From Caballeronia arvi (GTDB lineage: Bacteria > Pseudomonadota > Gammaproteobacteria > Burkholderiales > Burkholderiaceae): a DNA stretch of 64,000 nucleotides. The notes under the pieces are model-generated. The model ran no database searches. It had not been told where the DNA came from and was given only the letters and a program-made list of their open reading frames with translations. This document shows positions 37,763 through 46,662 of this stretch, in pieces (position 1 is the stretch's first letter; every line of letters begins with the position of its first letter). The stretch spans positions 124,001 to 188,000 of the forward strand of contig NZ_FCOM02000008.1 in the NCBI RefSeq assembly GCF_001544695.2, given 5' to 3'. The translations under genes were made by a program, and so were the position numbers.

Positions 37763-38537
37763 GTTCTCGCTCCGTTGCGAATCAAAGAGGGCGTGTCACG
37801 CATGGTGCCCCCGGCGCTCGCTGAACACAAACGAAGCTTGTTCGACGTTGCATTAATCACGTTCACGCTCTAAAGATTTCGGCGCCGACGCCGAAGAGCG
37901 GCCGGCGTTCGTATAAGCAATGCAACATTTTTTCGCGCACCGGAAATCCGCCCCCGATCACGCGTCGCGCGGTGCCTTTTCTGTGGCGAACCCCGCACAG
38001 GCCCGCCGCACAAGGCTTCCAGGGTGCGCTACGCCACGCCTTCAGCCGCCGTGCCCGCTGCCGCTAACCATGTATGCAACGTTTTTGGCGCTCGGGCCGT
38101 TTCCACGGTGGCAAGGGTTTCACACGCGCGAAGGATGCGATTTGCGCGTCGCGACGAATCGCCCGCGCCCACGCTGGCGGGGCAATCCGTAGAGGAAAAC
38201 GTTTGGCGCATATCGGGCGCGAGGCGCGATTCGTATGAACACCGTTTTTCATGAATGAATCACTTTTGCCCACACTTCGTCGGACGATAACGAGCGTTGG
38301 CCCACGAATCGCGCAAACCCTCACAGGTATAAGGATTGGCGCGTGTTGGCACGGCTCTCGCTAATGTACGACCACGCACGAAGATCACCGCGACTTCCAA
38401 CGACAACAAGCGGCGGGTTCGTGCTACGGGGCTGGTCGCAACAGGATTCGATGTACGCCGTGAGATGCATACACGGATCCTGTTGCGAGCCGGAAGAAAA
38501 CGAAAGCGCCAAGCGCACACGTACGAGAAAAAAGAAA
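37763..38537. other. 775-nt intergenic region upstream of Crp/Fnr-like gene
   Basis: Divergent promoters for the aldolase and the Crp/Fnr-like gene must lie here. Frames on both strands are short and without codon bias. The only clear structure is a 12-bp inverted repeat near the right end (38436-38488). Confidence 0.45.
38436..38488. repeat. 12-bp perfect inverted repeat, possible operator or leader hairpin
   Basis: TCGCAACAGGAT at 38436-38447 and its exact complement at 38477-38488 are 29 nt apart and end 49 nt before the Crp/Fnr-like start. The spacing suits either a looped protein site for autoregulation or a leader-RNA stem. Confidence 0.5.
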
Positions 38538-39266
38538 ATGTTGACACTTCAATCAGACCTGCACGGCAACCATCTTTTGGGCGCGCTTCCGCCGCAAGAA
38601 TGGGCCGCCATCGCGCCTCACCTCGAACTCGTCCAGTTGCGCACGGAGCAGTTGCTGTGCGATTCGGGGCAGCGCATTCATCACGTCTATTTCCCGACCA
38701 CGGCGATCATTTCGCTGCTGCATACGATGGAAGACGGCGGCTCCGTCGAAGTCGCGGCAGTGGGCCGCGAAGGGATGTCGGGCGTTCCGGTGCTCACGGG
38801 CGGCGACACGATGCCCACGCGCGTTCAGGTGCAATGCGCGGGCGTTGCGTACCGCATGAGCGCGGGCGCGTTGCGCGAGGCTTTCGGCCGCTCGGACTTC
38901 CTGCGCCGCGTGATGCTGCTGTACATGCAAGCCCTGCTGACGCAAGTCGCGCAGACGGCGGCGTGCAACCGCCATCACTCGCTGTCGAAGCAACTGTGCC
39001 GCTGGCTGCTGATCCAGACGGATCGCACGCCGAACGATCAGTTGCGCGTGACGCAGCAGATGATCGCCGACATGCTTGGCGTGCGCCGCGAAGGCGTGAC
39101 TGAGGCGGCTGGCAAGCTGCACGATGCGGGGCTGATTCATCACAGCCGCGGGTGCATCAAGATTCTGGATCGTGCGGGACTGGAAGAGCGTGCTTGTGAG
39201 TGCTACGGCATCGTGAAGCGCGAGTTCGATCGGATGTTGCCGAGGCGGGCCGAAGCGGTTGCTTGA
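38538..39266 (+). CDS. Crp/Fnr-family transcriptional regulator
   Basis: A 242-residue regulator. A cyclic-nucleotide-binding-like beta-roll (about residues 15-125; HHVYFPTTAIISLLHTMEDG, VGREGMSGVPV) is followed by a dimer helix and a Crp-type winged helix with TQQMIADMLGVRREGVTEAAGKL near 175-197. The Fnr iron-sulfur cysteines are absent from the N-terminus, so it is not an oxygen sensor of that type. The ATG at 38538 was chosen to start the effector domain; the upstream frame is Arg-rich. The regulated genes are unknown. Confidence 0.88.
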   Translation: MLTLQSDLHGNHLLGALPPQEWAAIAPHLELVQLRTEQLLCDSGQRIHHVYFPTTAIISLLHTMEDGGSVEVAAVGREGMSGVPVLTGGDTMPTRVQVQCAGVAYRMSAGALREAFGRSDFLRRVMLLYMQALLTQVAQTAACNRHHSLSKQLCRWLLIQTDRTPNDQLRVTQQMIADMLGVRREGVTEAAGKLHDAGLIHHSRGCIKILDRAGLEERACECYGIVKREFDRMLPRRAEAVA

Positions 39267-39312
39267 CCGGTTTTTGTTTTCGCCGGATCCCGTATTGGAG
39301 TTGGTTTATTAG

Positions 39313-39869
39313 CGTTGCCCCTCCCCGGGGCGGGGGTAACTTTCTTTGCTGCTGCAAAGAAAGTCACCAAAGAAAGCAGCTTTTCGACCCAGAGTGCCTC
39401 ACACCGGCCGCGGCACAGGCGATTGGCTGAATGGAACCCAGAGTAGCGAGTGCCCTCGCAAAACTCGCGGGGCTTGGATCGCGCACGGTCTGACTAGCCA
39501 AAACGTAGAGGATGCTGGTTCAGCACGAAACAGTTCCGGCACAGCGCTACGCGCTGCCGAAGGGTATGCAAGGGAACCATCGGTGTGCGAAGCAAATACG
39601 CGCGCCCATGCAAACCCGATGTACCGATCGGCCGCGAAGCGGGCCGGAGCTTGCAATGGCTGCACCAGTAAGCTATGTGGTGCGATGTGTCAGACCGTGC
39701 GCGATCCAAGCCCGGTTAGGCCTACGAGGGCACTCGCTACTCTGGGGGCCATTCAACCAATCGCCTGTGCCGGGGCCGGCGTGAGGCACTTTGGATGGGG
39801 ATAGCTGTTTCTTTGGTTACTTTCTTTGCAGCAGCAAAGAAAGTGACTGCCGCCCCGCACAGGGGCAGA
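39313..39869. repeat. large imperfect inverted-repeat element (about 180-nt arms)
   Basis: The left arm (39313-39494) and right arm (39689-39869) are imperfect reverse complements over their whole length. Shared blocks include CTTTCTTTGC around a GCTGCAAAGAAAG palindrome at both outer ends, GTGCCTCAC, CGGCACAGGCGATTGG, CCAGAGTAGCGAGTGCCCTCG and TTGGATCGCGCACGGTCTGAC. The 194-nt centre has further short hairpins. No transposase is present. The open frames inside change character with the fold and look spurious. The outer CTTTCTTTGC palindrome is, from memory, common in Burkholderiaceae intergenic DNA, so this is probably a dispersed non-coding repeat or a non-autonomous mobile element. Confidence 0.8.
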
Positions 39870-39922
39870 GCAAATAAACCGACATGAAATCAGGATTCCA
39901 TAGAAAGCCGAAGAAAAAGCAA

Positions 39923-40750
39923 TCAAACTAGCTCGCGGCTCGCCGAAGCCGCCCGCCCCCGCAACCAATTGATGCTAGCAAAAAGCAAAACAGCAAACAC
40001 AATAAGCATCGTAGCGACAGCAAGTATCGAAGGATCGATCGAATCGCGTATCCCGCTCCACATCTGCCGCGGCACCGTGCGCTGATCCGGCCCGCCGATA
40101 AAAAGAATCACGATAACTTCATCGAACGAAGTCGCAAAGGCAAACACGCTGCCCGTAGCGACCGCGGGCGTGATGAGCGGCAAAGTCACGCGCCGAAACG
40201 CGACCCACGGCTTCGCGCCCAACCCCGACGCCGCCCGCAACAGACTCTGATCGAACGAAAGCAATGAAGCCGTCACGGTGATCACCACAAACGGCGTGCC
40301 GAGCGCCGCATGCGCGAGTATCACGCCGGGATACGAATTCACCAGCCCGAGCGGTGCAAAGATCAGATAGAAGCCCGCCGCGACGACGACGATCGGCACG
40401 ATCATCGGCGAGATGATGATCGGCATGATGATCGAGCGCATTGGAAACTGCGTCCGCGATAAGCCGAGCGCAGCGAGCGTGCCGAGGCACGTGGCGATCA
40501 ACGTCGATGCCGCGCCAATGCCGATGCTGTTCAAAAGCGACCGCTGCCAGTCCGGACTCGTCAGCGCCTGCTCATACCAGCGCAGCGAAAAACCCTGCAA
40601 CGGATACGAGAAATACGATCCCGAATTGAACGACAGCGGAATGATCGCGAGTATCGGCGCGACGAGAAAGAACAGCACGAGCGCGGTATGCACACGCACC
40701 CATCGCGACGCGATGCGCTCGGTCAACACCCTGTTGCGTTGTTCTGGCAT
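39923..40750 (-). CDS. polyamine/opine-type ABC transporter permease (PotC-like)
   Basis: A 275-residue inner-membrane permease with about six helices. The EAA loop that contacts the ATPase is AASGLGAKPWVAFRRVTLPL. LSFNSGSYFSYPLQGFSLRWY near residue 40 is typical of the PotC/YdcV branch. It is the last gene of a leftward importer unit and lies 13 nt after its partner permease. The substrate is inferred to be a cationic or small nitrogen compound from the family. Confidence 0.9.
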   Translation of the reverse strand: MPEQRNRVLTERIASRWVRVHTALVLFFLVAPILAIIPLSFNSGSYFSYPLQGFSLRWYEQALTSPDWQRSLLNSIGIGAASTLIATCLGTLAALGLSRTQFPMRSIIMPIIISPMIVPIVVVAAGFYLIFAPLGLVNSYPGVILAHAALGTPFVVITVTASLLSFDQSLLRAASGLGAKPWVAFRRVTLPLITPAVATGSVFAFATSFDEVIVILFIGGPDQRTVPRQMWSGIRDSIDPSILAVATMLIVFAVLLFASINWLRGRAASASRELV

Positions 40751-40763
40751 TAAAGCAGGCTCC

Positions 40764-42017
40764 TTACCCGAAACGCAAACGATCGATGCCGACGATCCGG
40801 TTGAACAGGAAATAGAAGATCGCCGTGAAGATCACGAGATACGCGGACAGCGCGCCCGCGAGCCCCCAGTTCAGTTGCGTGTTGGTCTGCAACGCGATCA
40901 ACTGACTGATCATTTCATCGCCTGCGCCGCCGAGCAGTGCGGGCGTGATGTAGTAGCCGAGCGCGAGCACGAACACCAGAAAGCAGCCGGCGCCGACGCC
41001 CGGCAGCGTTTGCGGAATATAGACGCGCACGAACGCGGTGAACGGATGCGCGCCGAGCGATTGCGCCGCGCGCACATACACCGGCGACACGCCTTTCATC
41101 ACCGAATAGATCGCGAGAATCATGTACGGCAGCAGTACGTGCGTCATGCCGATCAACACGCCCGTGCGATTGAAGATGAGCGGCAACGGATGCGTCGCGA
41201 GGCCGAGTCCCGTCAACAGGCCGTTGATGACACCGCCCGGTTGCAGCAGCACGTACCACGCCGTCGTGCGCACGAGCAGCGACGTCCAGAACGGCACGAT
41301 CACGAAAAGCATCAGACGGTTGCTGCTTCGCGCGGGCAGATTGGCAAGCAGCCACGCGACCGGATAACCGAGCACGAGGCACAGCAGCGTGACCGACGCG
41401 CTGATCGATATCGTGCGTAAAAACGCCTGTCGATAGACCGACGCGTTATCCGGCACGAACGCGACGTTGCCTTGCGGCGTCACTTGCGCATCGACGGCGG
41501 CGAGCAGATAGTCCGGCGTCGGCGATGCCGCTGCTCGCTTCAACAGACGCCATATTTCCGGCGAATTCCAGCGTTCGTCGAGCGCGATCAGCGCGGGCTT
41601 CCACGCGGCGGGCGATTCATCGCGGACGCTGCGCGCGGTGCGCATCATGAGACTGCGGAACTCGGGCTGCGCGAAGTTGAGCCGGCGCGCGACGGTGCCG
41701 AGCTGTCCGCTCTGCTGCGCGTCTTTCAACCCGGCAGCGAGCAGCGCAAACGTGTGTTCATCGGGCACGCCGCGACCGTCCCACGCATCGAGCGCGCGGG
41801 ACAGCGCCGGCATGCTGTCCGGCACTTCCCGGTTCTCGACGCTGCGCGCGAGCAAGAGCGCGATCGGCGCGATGAACGTCGACAGCAAAAACACGATCAG
41901 CGGCAAGGCAAGCAACAACGCCTGCACCGATGCACGGCGCTGGGTTCTTCGATACGAAGCGCGGCCATCGGCTTTCGTCAGCGAACCGGCGGCGTTGGCG
42001 TGGATCGATGCAGGCAT
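40764..42017 (-). CDS. polyamine/opine-type ABC transporter permease (PotB-like) with periplasmic insert
   Basis: A 417-residue permease, longer than the usual 280-310 residues of PotB. The first helix (about 32-52) is followed by some 130 mostly hydrophilic residues predicted to be periplasmic, then the five-helix core from about residue 185. The EAA loop is AAQSLGAHPFTAFVRVYIPQTL. The insert is shared, as far as I recall, by a subset of betaproteobacterial importers and may contact the binding protein. It sits between the binding-protein gene and the second permease gene. Confidence 0.9.
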   Translation of the reverse strand: MPASIHANAAGSLTKADGRASYRRTQRRASVQALLLALPLIVFLLSTFIAPIALLLARSVENREVPDSMPALSRALDAWDGRGVPDEHTFALLAAGLKDAQQSGQLGTVARRLNFAQPEFRSLMMRTARSVRDESPAAWKPALIALDERWNSPEIWRLLKRAAASPTPDYLLAAVDAQVTPQGNVAFVPDNASVYRQAFLRTISISASVTLLCLVLGYPVAWLLANLPARSSNRLMLFVIVPFWTSLLVRTTAWYVLLQPGGVINGLLTGLGLATHPLPLIFNRTGVLIGMTHVLLPYMILAIYSVMKGVSPVYVRAAQSLGAHPFTAFVRVYIPQTLPGVGAGCFLVFVLALGYYITPALLGGAGDEMISQLIALQTNTQLNWGLAGALSAYLVIFTAIFYFLFNRIVGIDRLRFG

Positions 42018-42032
42018 ATCGATTCTCCGGCG

Positions 42033-43079
42033 TTACTGCGTCAGCCACACCTGGAAACGCTTGTTGATCTGATCGGCGTTATCGGCCCAGAAGTTCGCGT
42101 TGATCTGCACGGCACGCTTGAAGTTATCCGGCGCGGTCGGCAGATCGGCGAGACGCTGCTTGTCGATGAGCGCAATCGCATCCTTGCGCGGCGGCGCATA
42201 CGCGATGTACTTCGACAAATCCGCATACGCCTTCGGCTGCGACGCCGACACGATGAACTTCGCGGCCGAATCCGCATGCTTCGCGCCCGTGGGAATGCCC
42301 CACCATTCGAAGTCGTAGACCTGCGCGTCCCACACGGCCTTGAAGGGCTTGTTCTCCTTCTTCGCGGCATCGTCGATGCGGCCGTTGTAGACCTGCGTCA
42401 TCACGACCGCGCCGTCCGCGAGCAGTTGCGGCGCCTGCGCGCCCGACTCCCACCACACGATGTTCTTCTTGATCGTGTCGAGCTTCTTGAACGCGCGATC
42501 GACGCCCGCGGGCGTGCCGAGCACCTTGTACACGTCTTTCGGTTCGACGCCGTCGGCGATCAGCGCCCATTCCATCGATACCTTCGGCGACTTGCGCAGC
42601 CCGCGCTTGCCAGGGAATTTCTGCAGGTCGAAGAAGTCGTTGACGGTCGCGGGCGGCGTCTTCATCTTGCTCGCGTCGTAGGCGTAGACCGTCGACCAGA
42701 CCATGCTCGCGACCGCGCAATCGCTGATCGAGCCGGGAATGAAATCGCTCGTGTTGCCGAGCGATTTCTTGTCGAACTTCTTGAGCAGACCTTCATCGCA
42801 TGCGGTGATTGCGTCGTTGGTTTCGAGGTCGATCAGGTCCCACGTCGTGTTCTTCGCCTGCTCCATCGCGGAGAGTTTCGCGAGGCCGCCGTCATACGAT
42901 TCCGTCGAAAAGTTGATGCCGGTCGCCTGCGTGAACGGTTCGAAATAGGCCTTTTTCGCGGCTGCTTCATACGCGCCGCCGAAGGTCACGACGGAGAGGG
43001 TCTCCGCCGCATGAGTTGATGCCGTTGCGAATGCAAATACGGCGAGTGCGGCGCATTGTGCTTTGATATGAGTGCGCAT
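42033..43079 (-). CDS. periplasmic substrate-binding protein (PotD-like)
   Basis: A 348-residue protein with a Sec signal peptide (cleavage after STHAA, about residue 24) and the type II periplasmic binding fold. It starts ETLSVVTFGGAYEAAAKKAYFEPF, the typical pattern of PotD/spermidine-opine binding proteins. The substrate is unknown. The gene lies 1 nt from the ATPase gene and 15 nt from the permease gene. Confidence 0.9.
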   Translation of the reverse strand: MRTHIKAQCAALAVFAFATASTHAAETLSVVTFGGAYEAAAKKAYFEPFTQATGINFSTESYDGGLAKLSAMEQAKNTTWDLIDLETNDAITACDEGLLKKFDKKSLGNTSDFIPGSISDCAVASMVWSTVYAYDASKMKTPPATVNDFFDLQKFPGKRGLRKSPKVSMEWALIADGVEPKDVYKVLGTPAGVDRAFKKLDTIKKNIVWWESGAQAPQLLADGAVVMTQVYNGRIDDAAKKENKPFKAVWDAQVYDFEWWGIPTGAKHADSAAKFIVSASQPKAYADLSKYIAYAPPRKDAIALIDKQRLADLPTAPDNFKRAVQINANFWADNADQINKRFQVWLTQ

Positions 43080-43080
43080 G

Positions 43081-44262
43081 TCAGTTGGCTCCTGCGGGTG
43101 CGGTCGAGATGAGGGAAGGTGACGGCGGGGTGGTGGGTTCGATCGCGGGGGCGCTCTTTGGCGCCATCATCGCGAGGATCTTGCAGTCGTCGTGGCGCCA
43201 GGCGATGTCGATCGTGCTGCCTGCCTGCGGCAACGCATGACGCTGCGTGTTGGGCACCTTCACGACGAGCGCATCGCGCGAGCCGAGCTTCAGATGCACG
43301 CGATGATGATCGCCGCAATACACGAGCTCTTCGACACGCGCGCGCACGACGTTGCTGTGTTCATCGGCGTGCATGCCTTCCGCGCCGGGAATGTGCGCGC
43401 GCTCGGGGCGCAGCGCGAGCATCGCTTCGTCGCCGGCGCGCAGGCCGTGCTCGCAACGTCCGCGAATGACGCTGCCATCGGAGAGCGCGAGCGTCGCCCA
43501 TTCGTCGTTCGCAGCCACGACGCGCCCCGTCAGACCATTGTTCTCGCCGACGAAGTTCGCGACGAATGCGTTCTGCGCGTTCTCGTACAGCTCGCTCGGC
43601 GTGGCGGCCTGCTGGATGCGGCCATCGGAGAAGACGGCGACGCGGTCGGACATCGTCAGCGCTTCGGCCTGATCGTGCGTCACGTAGACGATCGTCAGCG
43701 CAAGCTCGCGATGCAGGCGCATGATTTCGTATTGCATCGTTTCGCGCAGACGTTTGTCGAGCGCGCCGAGCGGCTCGTCCATCAGCACGACGCTCGGCTC
43801 GAACACGAGCGCGCGCGCGAGCGCTACGCGCTGCTGCTGGCCGCCGGAAAGCTGCGCGGGACGCCGGTTCGCGAGATGCGGCAGTTCGATCATGTCCAGC
43901 GCCCGCTTCACGCGCGCCTTCTGTTCAGCGCGGCTCACGCGCCGCACGGAAAGCGGAAACGCGACGTTCTCCGCGATCGTCAGATGCGGAAAGAGTGCGT
44001 AGTTCTGAAACACCATGCCGATGTCGCGCTGATGCGGCGGCTTGTCGTCGAGACGCCTGCCGTCGAGACGGATCTCGCCCTGCGTCGGCGATTCGAAGCC
44101 CGCGAGCATCATGAGCGTGGTCGTCTTGCCCGAGCCGGACGGCCCGAGCAGCGACAGGAATTCCCCTTTGCGCACGTCGAGGTTCAAGTCCTCCACGACG
44201 TAGTGCGCGCCGTCATACGATTTGCTCACGCCCGAGAAGGAGATGAAGGAAGGGTCTGACAT
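43081..44262 (-). CDS. ABC transporter ATP-binding protein (PotA-like)
   Basis: A 393-residue ATPase with Walker A GPSGSGKTT (about 40-48), Q-loop MVFQNYALFPH, signature LSGGQQQRVALARAL, Walker B VVLMDEPLGALD and the switch His in YVTHDQAEA. The C-terminal 140 residues form the TOBE/OB regulatory domain. It completes the four-part importer with the binding protein and two permeases. It follows the Rieske oxygenase gene by 18 nt, so import and oxidation are co-expressed. Confidence 0.93.
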   Translation of the reverse strand: MSDPSFISFSGVSKSYDGAHYVVEDLNLDVRKGEFLSLLGPSGSGKTTTLMMLAGFESPTQGEIRLDGRRLDDKPPHQRDIGMVFQNYALFPHLTIAENVAFPLSVRRVSRAEQKARVKRALDMIELPHLANRRPAQLSGGQQQRVALARALVFEPSVVLMDEPLGALDKRLRETMQYEIMRLHRELALTIVYVTHDQAEALTMSDRVAVFSDGRIQQAATPSELYENAQNAFVANFVGENNGLTGRVVAANDEWATLALSDGSVIRGRCEHGLRAGDEAMLALRPERAHIPGAEGMHADEHSNVVRARVEELVYCGDHHRVHLKLGSRDALVVKVPNTQRHALPQAGSTIDIAWRHDDCKILAMMAPKSAPAIEPTTPPSPSLISTAPAGAN

Positions 44263-44280
44263 CGTGATCGCGTCCTGTCT

Positions 44281-45420
44281 TCAATGCTGTGCAAGCTTCG
44301 CCGCGATATAGCGCGCGAAGTCGTAATTCGGCCGTTCGAGATGGCTCAGATTGCCAGGCTTCGCGAGCGGCGCATGCACGCCGCGAAACACCGCTTCCAC
44401 GCCGCGCCTGTCTTCCGCGTTCACTTCGTCGAGCAGCTTTTTGAGCGTGGTCATGTGCGCGTTGGCTTCCGGATCGGCGATGAATTCCGGCGCAAGCCCG
44501 CCACCGAAGCGGATATGCACGCGTCCGACGCCGCGCGGCTGTAGCACGAGATACCAGAAATAGCCGGGCGTGAGCGTGACGAGATGCGTCGGATAGATCG
44601 CGAGCAGTGCGGTCGTCTTGCGCCAGTGACCGGTCAAACGCGTGTTATCCGGATGCGCATTGCCAATGGGCAGGCTCGCTTCCTTCGTGATCCAGTGATA
44701 GTTGAACGCGGGATAACCCGGCGGACATTCCATCTCTTCGAGCTTCGAATGCGGCCCTACCGTTGCGCGATGCAGCATCGGCAAGTGATAGCTTTCCATG
44801 AAGTTTTCCGCGAGGATTTTCCAGTTCGTATCCCACACGTGCTCTTCATAGAAAGTTTCGATGTAGTCCGTCATGCCATACGCGCCGATGAGCTCGCTCA
44901 ATTCGGCGAGCTGCTTATGCACGGGCGGCGCGTTTTGATCGAGCGTGACATAGATCCAGCCTTGCCATTCTTCGCAACGCAACGCGGGCAATCGATAGCT
45001 TTCCTTGCAGAAGCCTTCTTGCCGGTCCATCAGCGGCGCACCCTTCAGTTCGCCGTCGAGTCCATAACTCCACGCGTGATACGGGCATACGATGCGGCGC
45101 TTGTTGCCGCGCCCTTCGAGCAGCACCGACATGCGATGCAGGCAGACATTGGACATCGCTTTCAACTGCATCTGTTCGTCGCGCAACACGACGACGGGCT
45201 GCGCGCCGATCTGCGCCGTCAGATAGTCGCCGGGCTCTTTCAATGAACTCGCGCGGCCGACGCATTGCCATTCGCGCTCGAAGACTTCGCGCTCTTCGAG
45301 GCTCAAAAATTCGGGCGATGTATAGACACCGGGCGGCATGGCGCGCGCATCGCTGAATGATCGTTCGCAATTCGACTGCAACTCGCCGACGAGCGTTTGC
45401 ACCGCGATCGTGCTTGCCAT
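44281..45420 (-). CDS. Rieske non-heme iron oxygenase alpha subunit (CntA/GbcA-like)
   Basis: A 379-residue oxygenase. The Rieske 2Fe-2S ligands are Cys93, His95, Cys112 and His115. The mononuclear iron site has His212 and His217 in ENFMESYHLPMLH, and the bridging acid is Glu209 where most ring-hydroxylating dioxygenases have Asp. A bridging Glu is the hallmark of the CntA/YeaW group that cleaves quaternary amines such as carnitine, and GbcA-like demethylases are close in size. GGAGG precedes the ATG. No reductase is encoded nearby; a GbcB-like reductase occurs 18 kb away at the right edge. Its substrate is unknown. Confidence 0.88.
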   Translation of the reverse strand: MASTIAVQTLVGELQSNCERSFSDARAMPPGVYTSPEFLSLEEREVFEREWQCVGRASSLKEPGDYLTAQIGAQPVVVLRDEQMQLKAMSNVCLHRMSVLLEGRGNKRRIVCPYHAWSYGLDGELKGAPLMDRQEGFCKESYRLPALRCEEWQGWIYVTLDQNAPPVHKQLAELSELIGAYGMTDYIETFYEEHVWDTNWKILAENFMESYHLPMLHRATVGPHSKLEEMECPPGYPAFNYHWITKEASLPIGNAHPDNTRLTGHWRKTTALLAIYPTHLVTLTPGYFWYLVLQPRGVGRVHIRFGGGLAPEFIADPEANAHMTTLKKLLDEVNAEDRRGVEAVFRGVHAPLAKPGNLSHLERPNYDFARYIAAKLAQH

Positions 45421-45523
45421 GAAGCCCTCCGTGTTTCATTCCCGGGAAGCGCGCCAACGCGAGGTCTCATGGCGTTTGCGCTCGACATGGACATCAATCT
45501 ATCAAGCCAATTTGCCAGCCAAA

Positions 45524-45563
45524 ATATTGTTTTCGGATACAAAGCAAAGCTTTTCCCTATGCA
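45524..45563. promoter_or_regulatory. candidate operator upstream of the Rieske operon
   Basis: GCAAAGC-6 nt-CTATGCA (45544-45563) stands beside ATATTGTTTTCGGATAC (45524-45540). The same half-sites and a nearly identical ATATTTTTCGGATTC block occur in the promoter gap on the other side of the LysR gene. Confidence 0.5.
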
Positions 45564-45581
45564 GCGCGGATAAATTCGCCG

Positions 45582-46508
45582 TCACGTATCGATATGCAGG
45601 CGCTGGATATACGTCTCGCAAAACGAGGCGAAGCGATGGACGACTTGCCGCGGACGCATCGTGCGCGATTGCGCGATGCCTAGCGTCGTCGCATTGACGT
45701 TGTCCTTGAAACGCTTAATCACGAAGTCTTCGCCGTCCACCGTGCGATTCGATTTGAGCGGAAAATTGAGGATGCTATAGCCGAGTCCGTTCGCCACCAT
45801 GCCGCGCACGACTTCGGGTTGCGACGAACGGAACGCGGGCACCGGACGGCTGCCGACCGCATCGAAGAGCGCGGCGAAATACTCGCGGCTATGCGGCAAA
45901 TCCAGCATCACATAAGGCTCGGGTAGTAAGTCGGCGAGCGAGACCTTGCGCGCACGGGCAAGCCGATGCGTCTTCGGCAGGATTGCATACGGCGGCAAGG
46001 AAAGCAGCGGTGTGAATGCGATATCTTCGGTGAGGTCGAGGCTATAGGTCAGCGCGATATCGAGCGAACCGTCGTGCAGGCCGCGCAGCAAACCGTCCTG
46101 ATGCGCTTCCACCGTGCGAAACGAAATGCCCGCGTGACCGGCCGTGAAGCGGCTGATGAGGCCCGGCATCAACGGCGGCGCAAGCGACACGAGACAACCC
46201 AATGCGATGGAGCCCGTCATGCCGCCATCCATTTCTTTCGCGGCCATTTGCAGTTCTTCCGCGATCTTCAGCAGATTGCGTGCTTGCCCGAGCAGATCGC
46301 GGCCCGCCTGCGTCAGCGACAGGCCGCTCGCGTGGTGGCGAATGAATAGCTGCACGCCGAACGATGCTTCGAGATCCGCGAGCGCAGTCGAGATCGACGG
46401 CTGCGAGATATGCAGTCTTCGCGCCGCGGCGGTGAACGACAACGCTTCCGCGGTCACGACGAAATAGCGCAACTGACGCAGCGAATACCGCAGAGGATGG
46501 CTTTCCAT
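45582..46508 (-). CDS. LysR-family regulator of the Rieske/FMO cluster
   Basis: A 308-residue LysR-type regulator. Its winged helix is in YFVVTAEALSFTAAARRLHISQPSISTALADLE (about residues 15-48), and the effector domain runs from about residue 95 to the end. It is divergent from the monooxygenase operon and 161 nt upstream of the Rieske gene on the same strand, the expected position to control both. Shared sequence elements in the two flanking gaps support that. Confidence 0.92.
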   Translation of the reverse strand: MESHPLRYSLRQLRYFVVTAEALSFTAAARRLHISQPSISTALADLEASFGVQLFIRHHASGLSLTQAGRDLLGQARNLLKIAEELQMAAKEMDGGMTGSIALGCLVSLAPPLMPGLISRFTAGHAGISFRTVEAHQDGLLRGLHDGSLDIALTYSLDLTEDIAFTPLLSLPPYAILPKTHRLARARKVSLADLLPEPYVMLDLPHSREYFAALFDAVGSRPVPAFRSSQPEVVRGMVANGLGYSILNFPLKSNRTVDGEDFVIKRFKDNVNATTLGIAQSRTMRPRQVVHRFASFCETYIQRLHIDT

Positions 46509-46565
46509 GAGATCGATTCAGCCTGAAGGTCCGATCCGGCGCATTGTGAAGTGCTCAAAAATCAT

Positions 46566-46616
46566 TGCATAGCCAAATCCGATGCTTTGCATTTTTTAAA
46601 TATATTTTTCGGATTC
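46566..46616. promoter_or_regulatory. candidate LysR operator and promoter of the FMO operon
   Basis: TGCATAGC-10 nt-GCTTTGCA (46566-46591) is a dyad with one mismatch. The adjoining TATATTTTTCGGATTC (46601-46616) is close to a block upstream of the Rieske operon. It lies between the divergent LysR and monooxygenase genes. Confidence 0.55.
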
Positions 46617-46662
46617 TGTCGGGGCGCGTAGATTTTCTCGAAGGCATCACGGAGACATAGCC

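Noticed and set aside
39346..39804. A 152-codon frame and several others inside the inverted-repeat element
   Set aside because: They cross the two complementary arms, lack ribosome sites, and their content is explained by the repeat itself.
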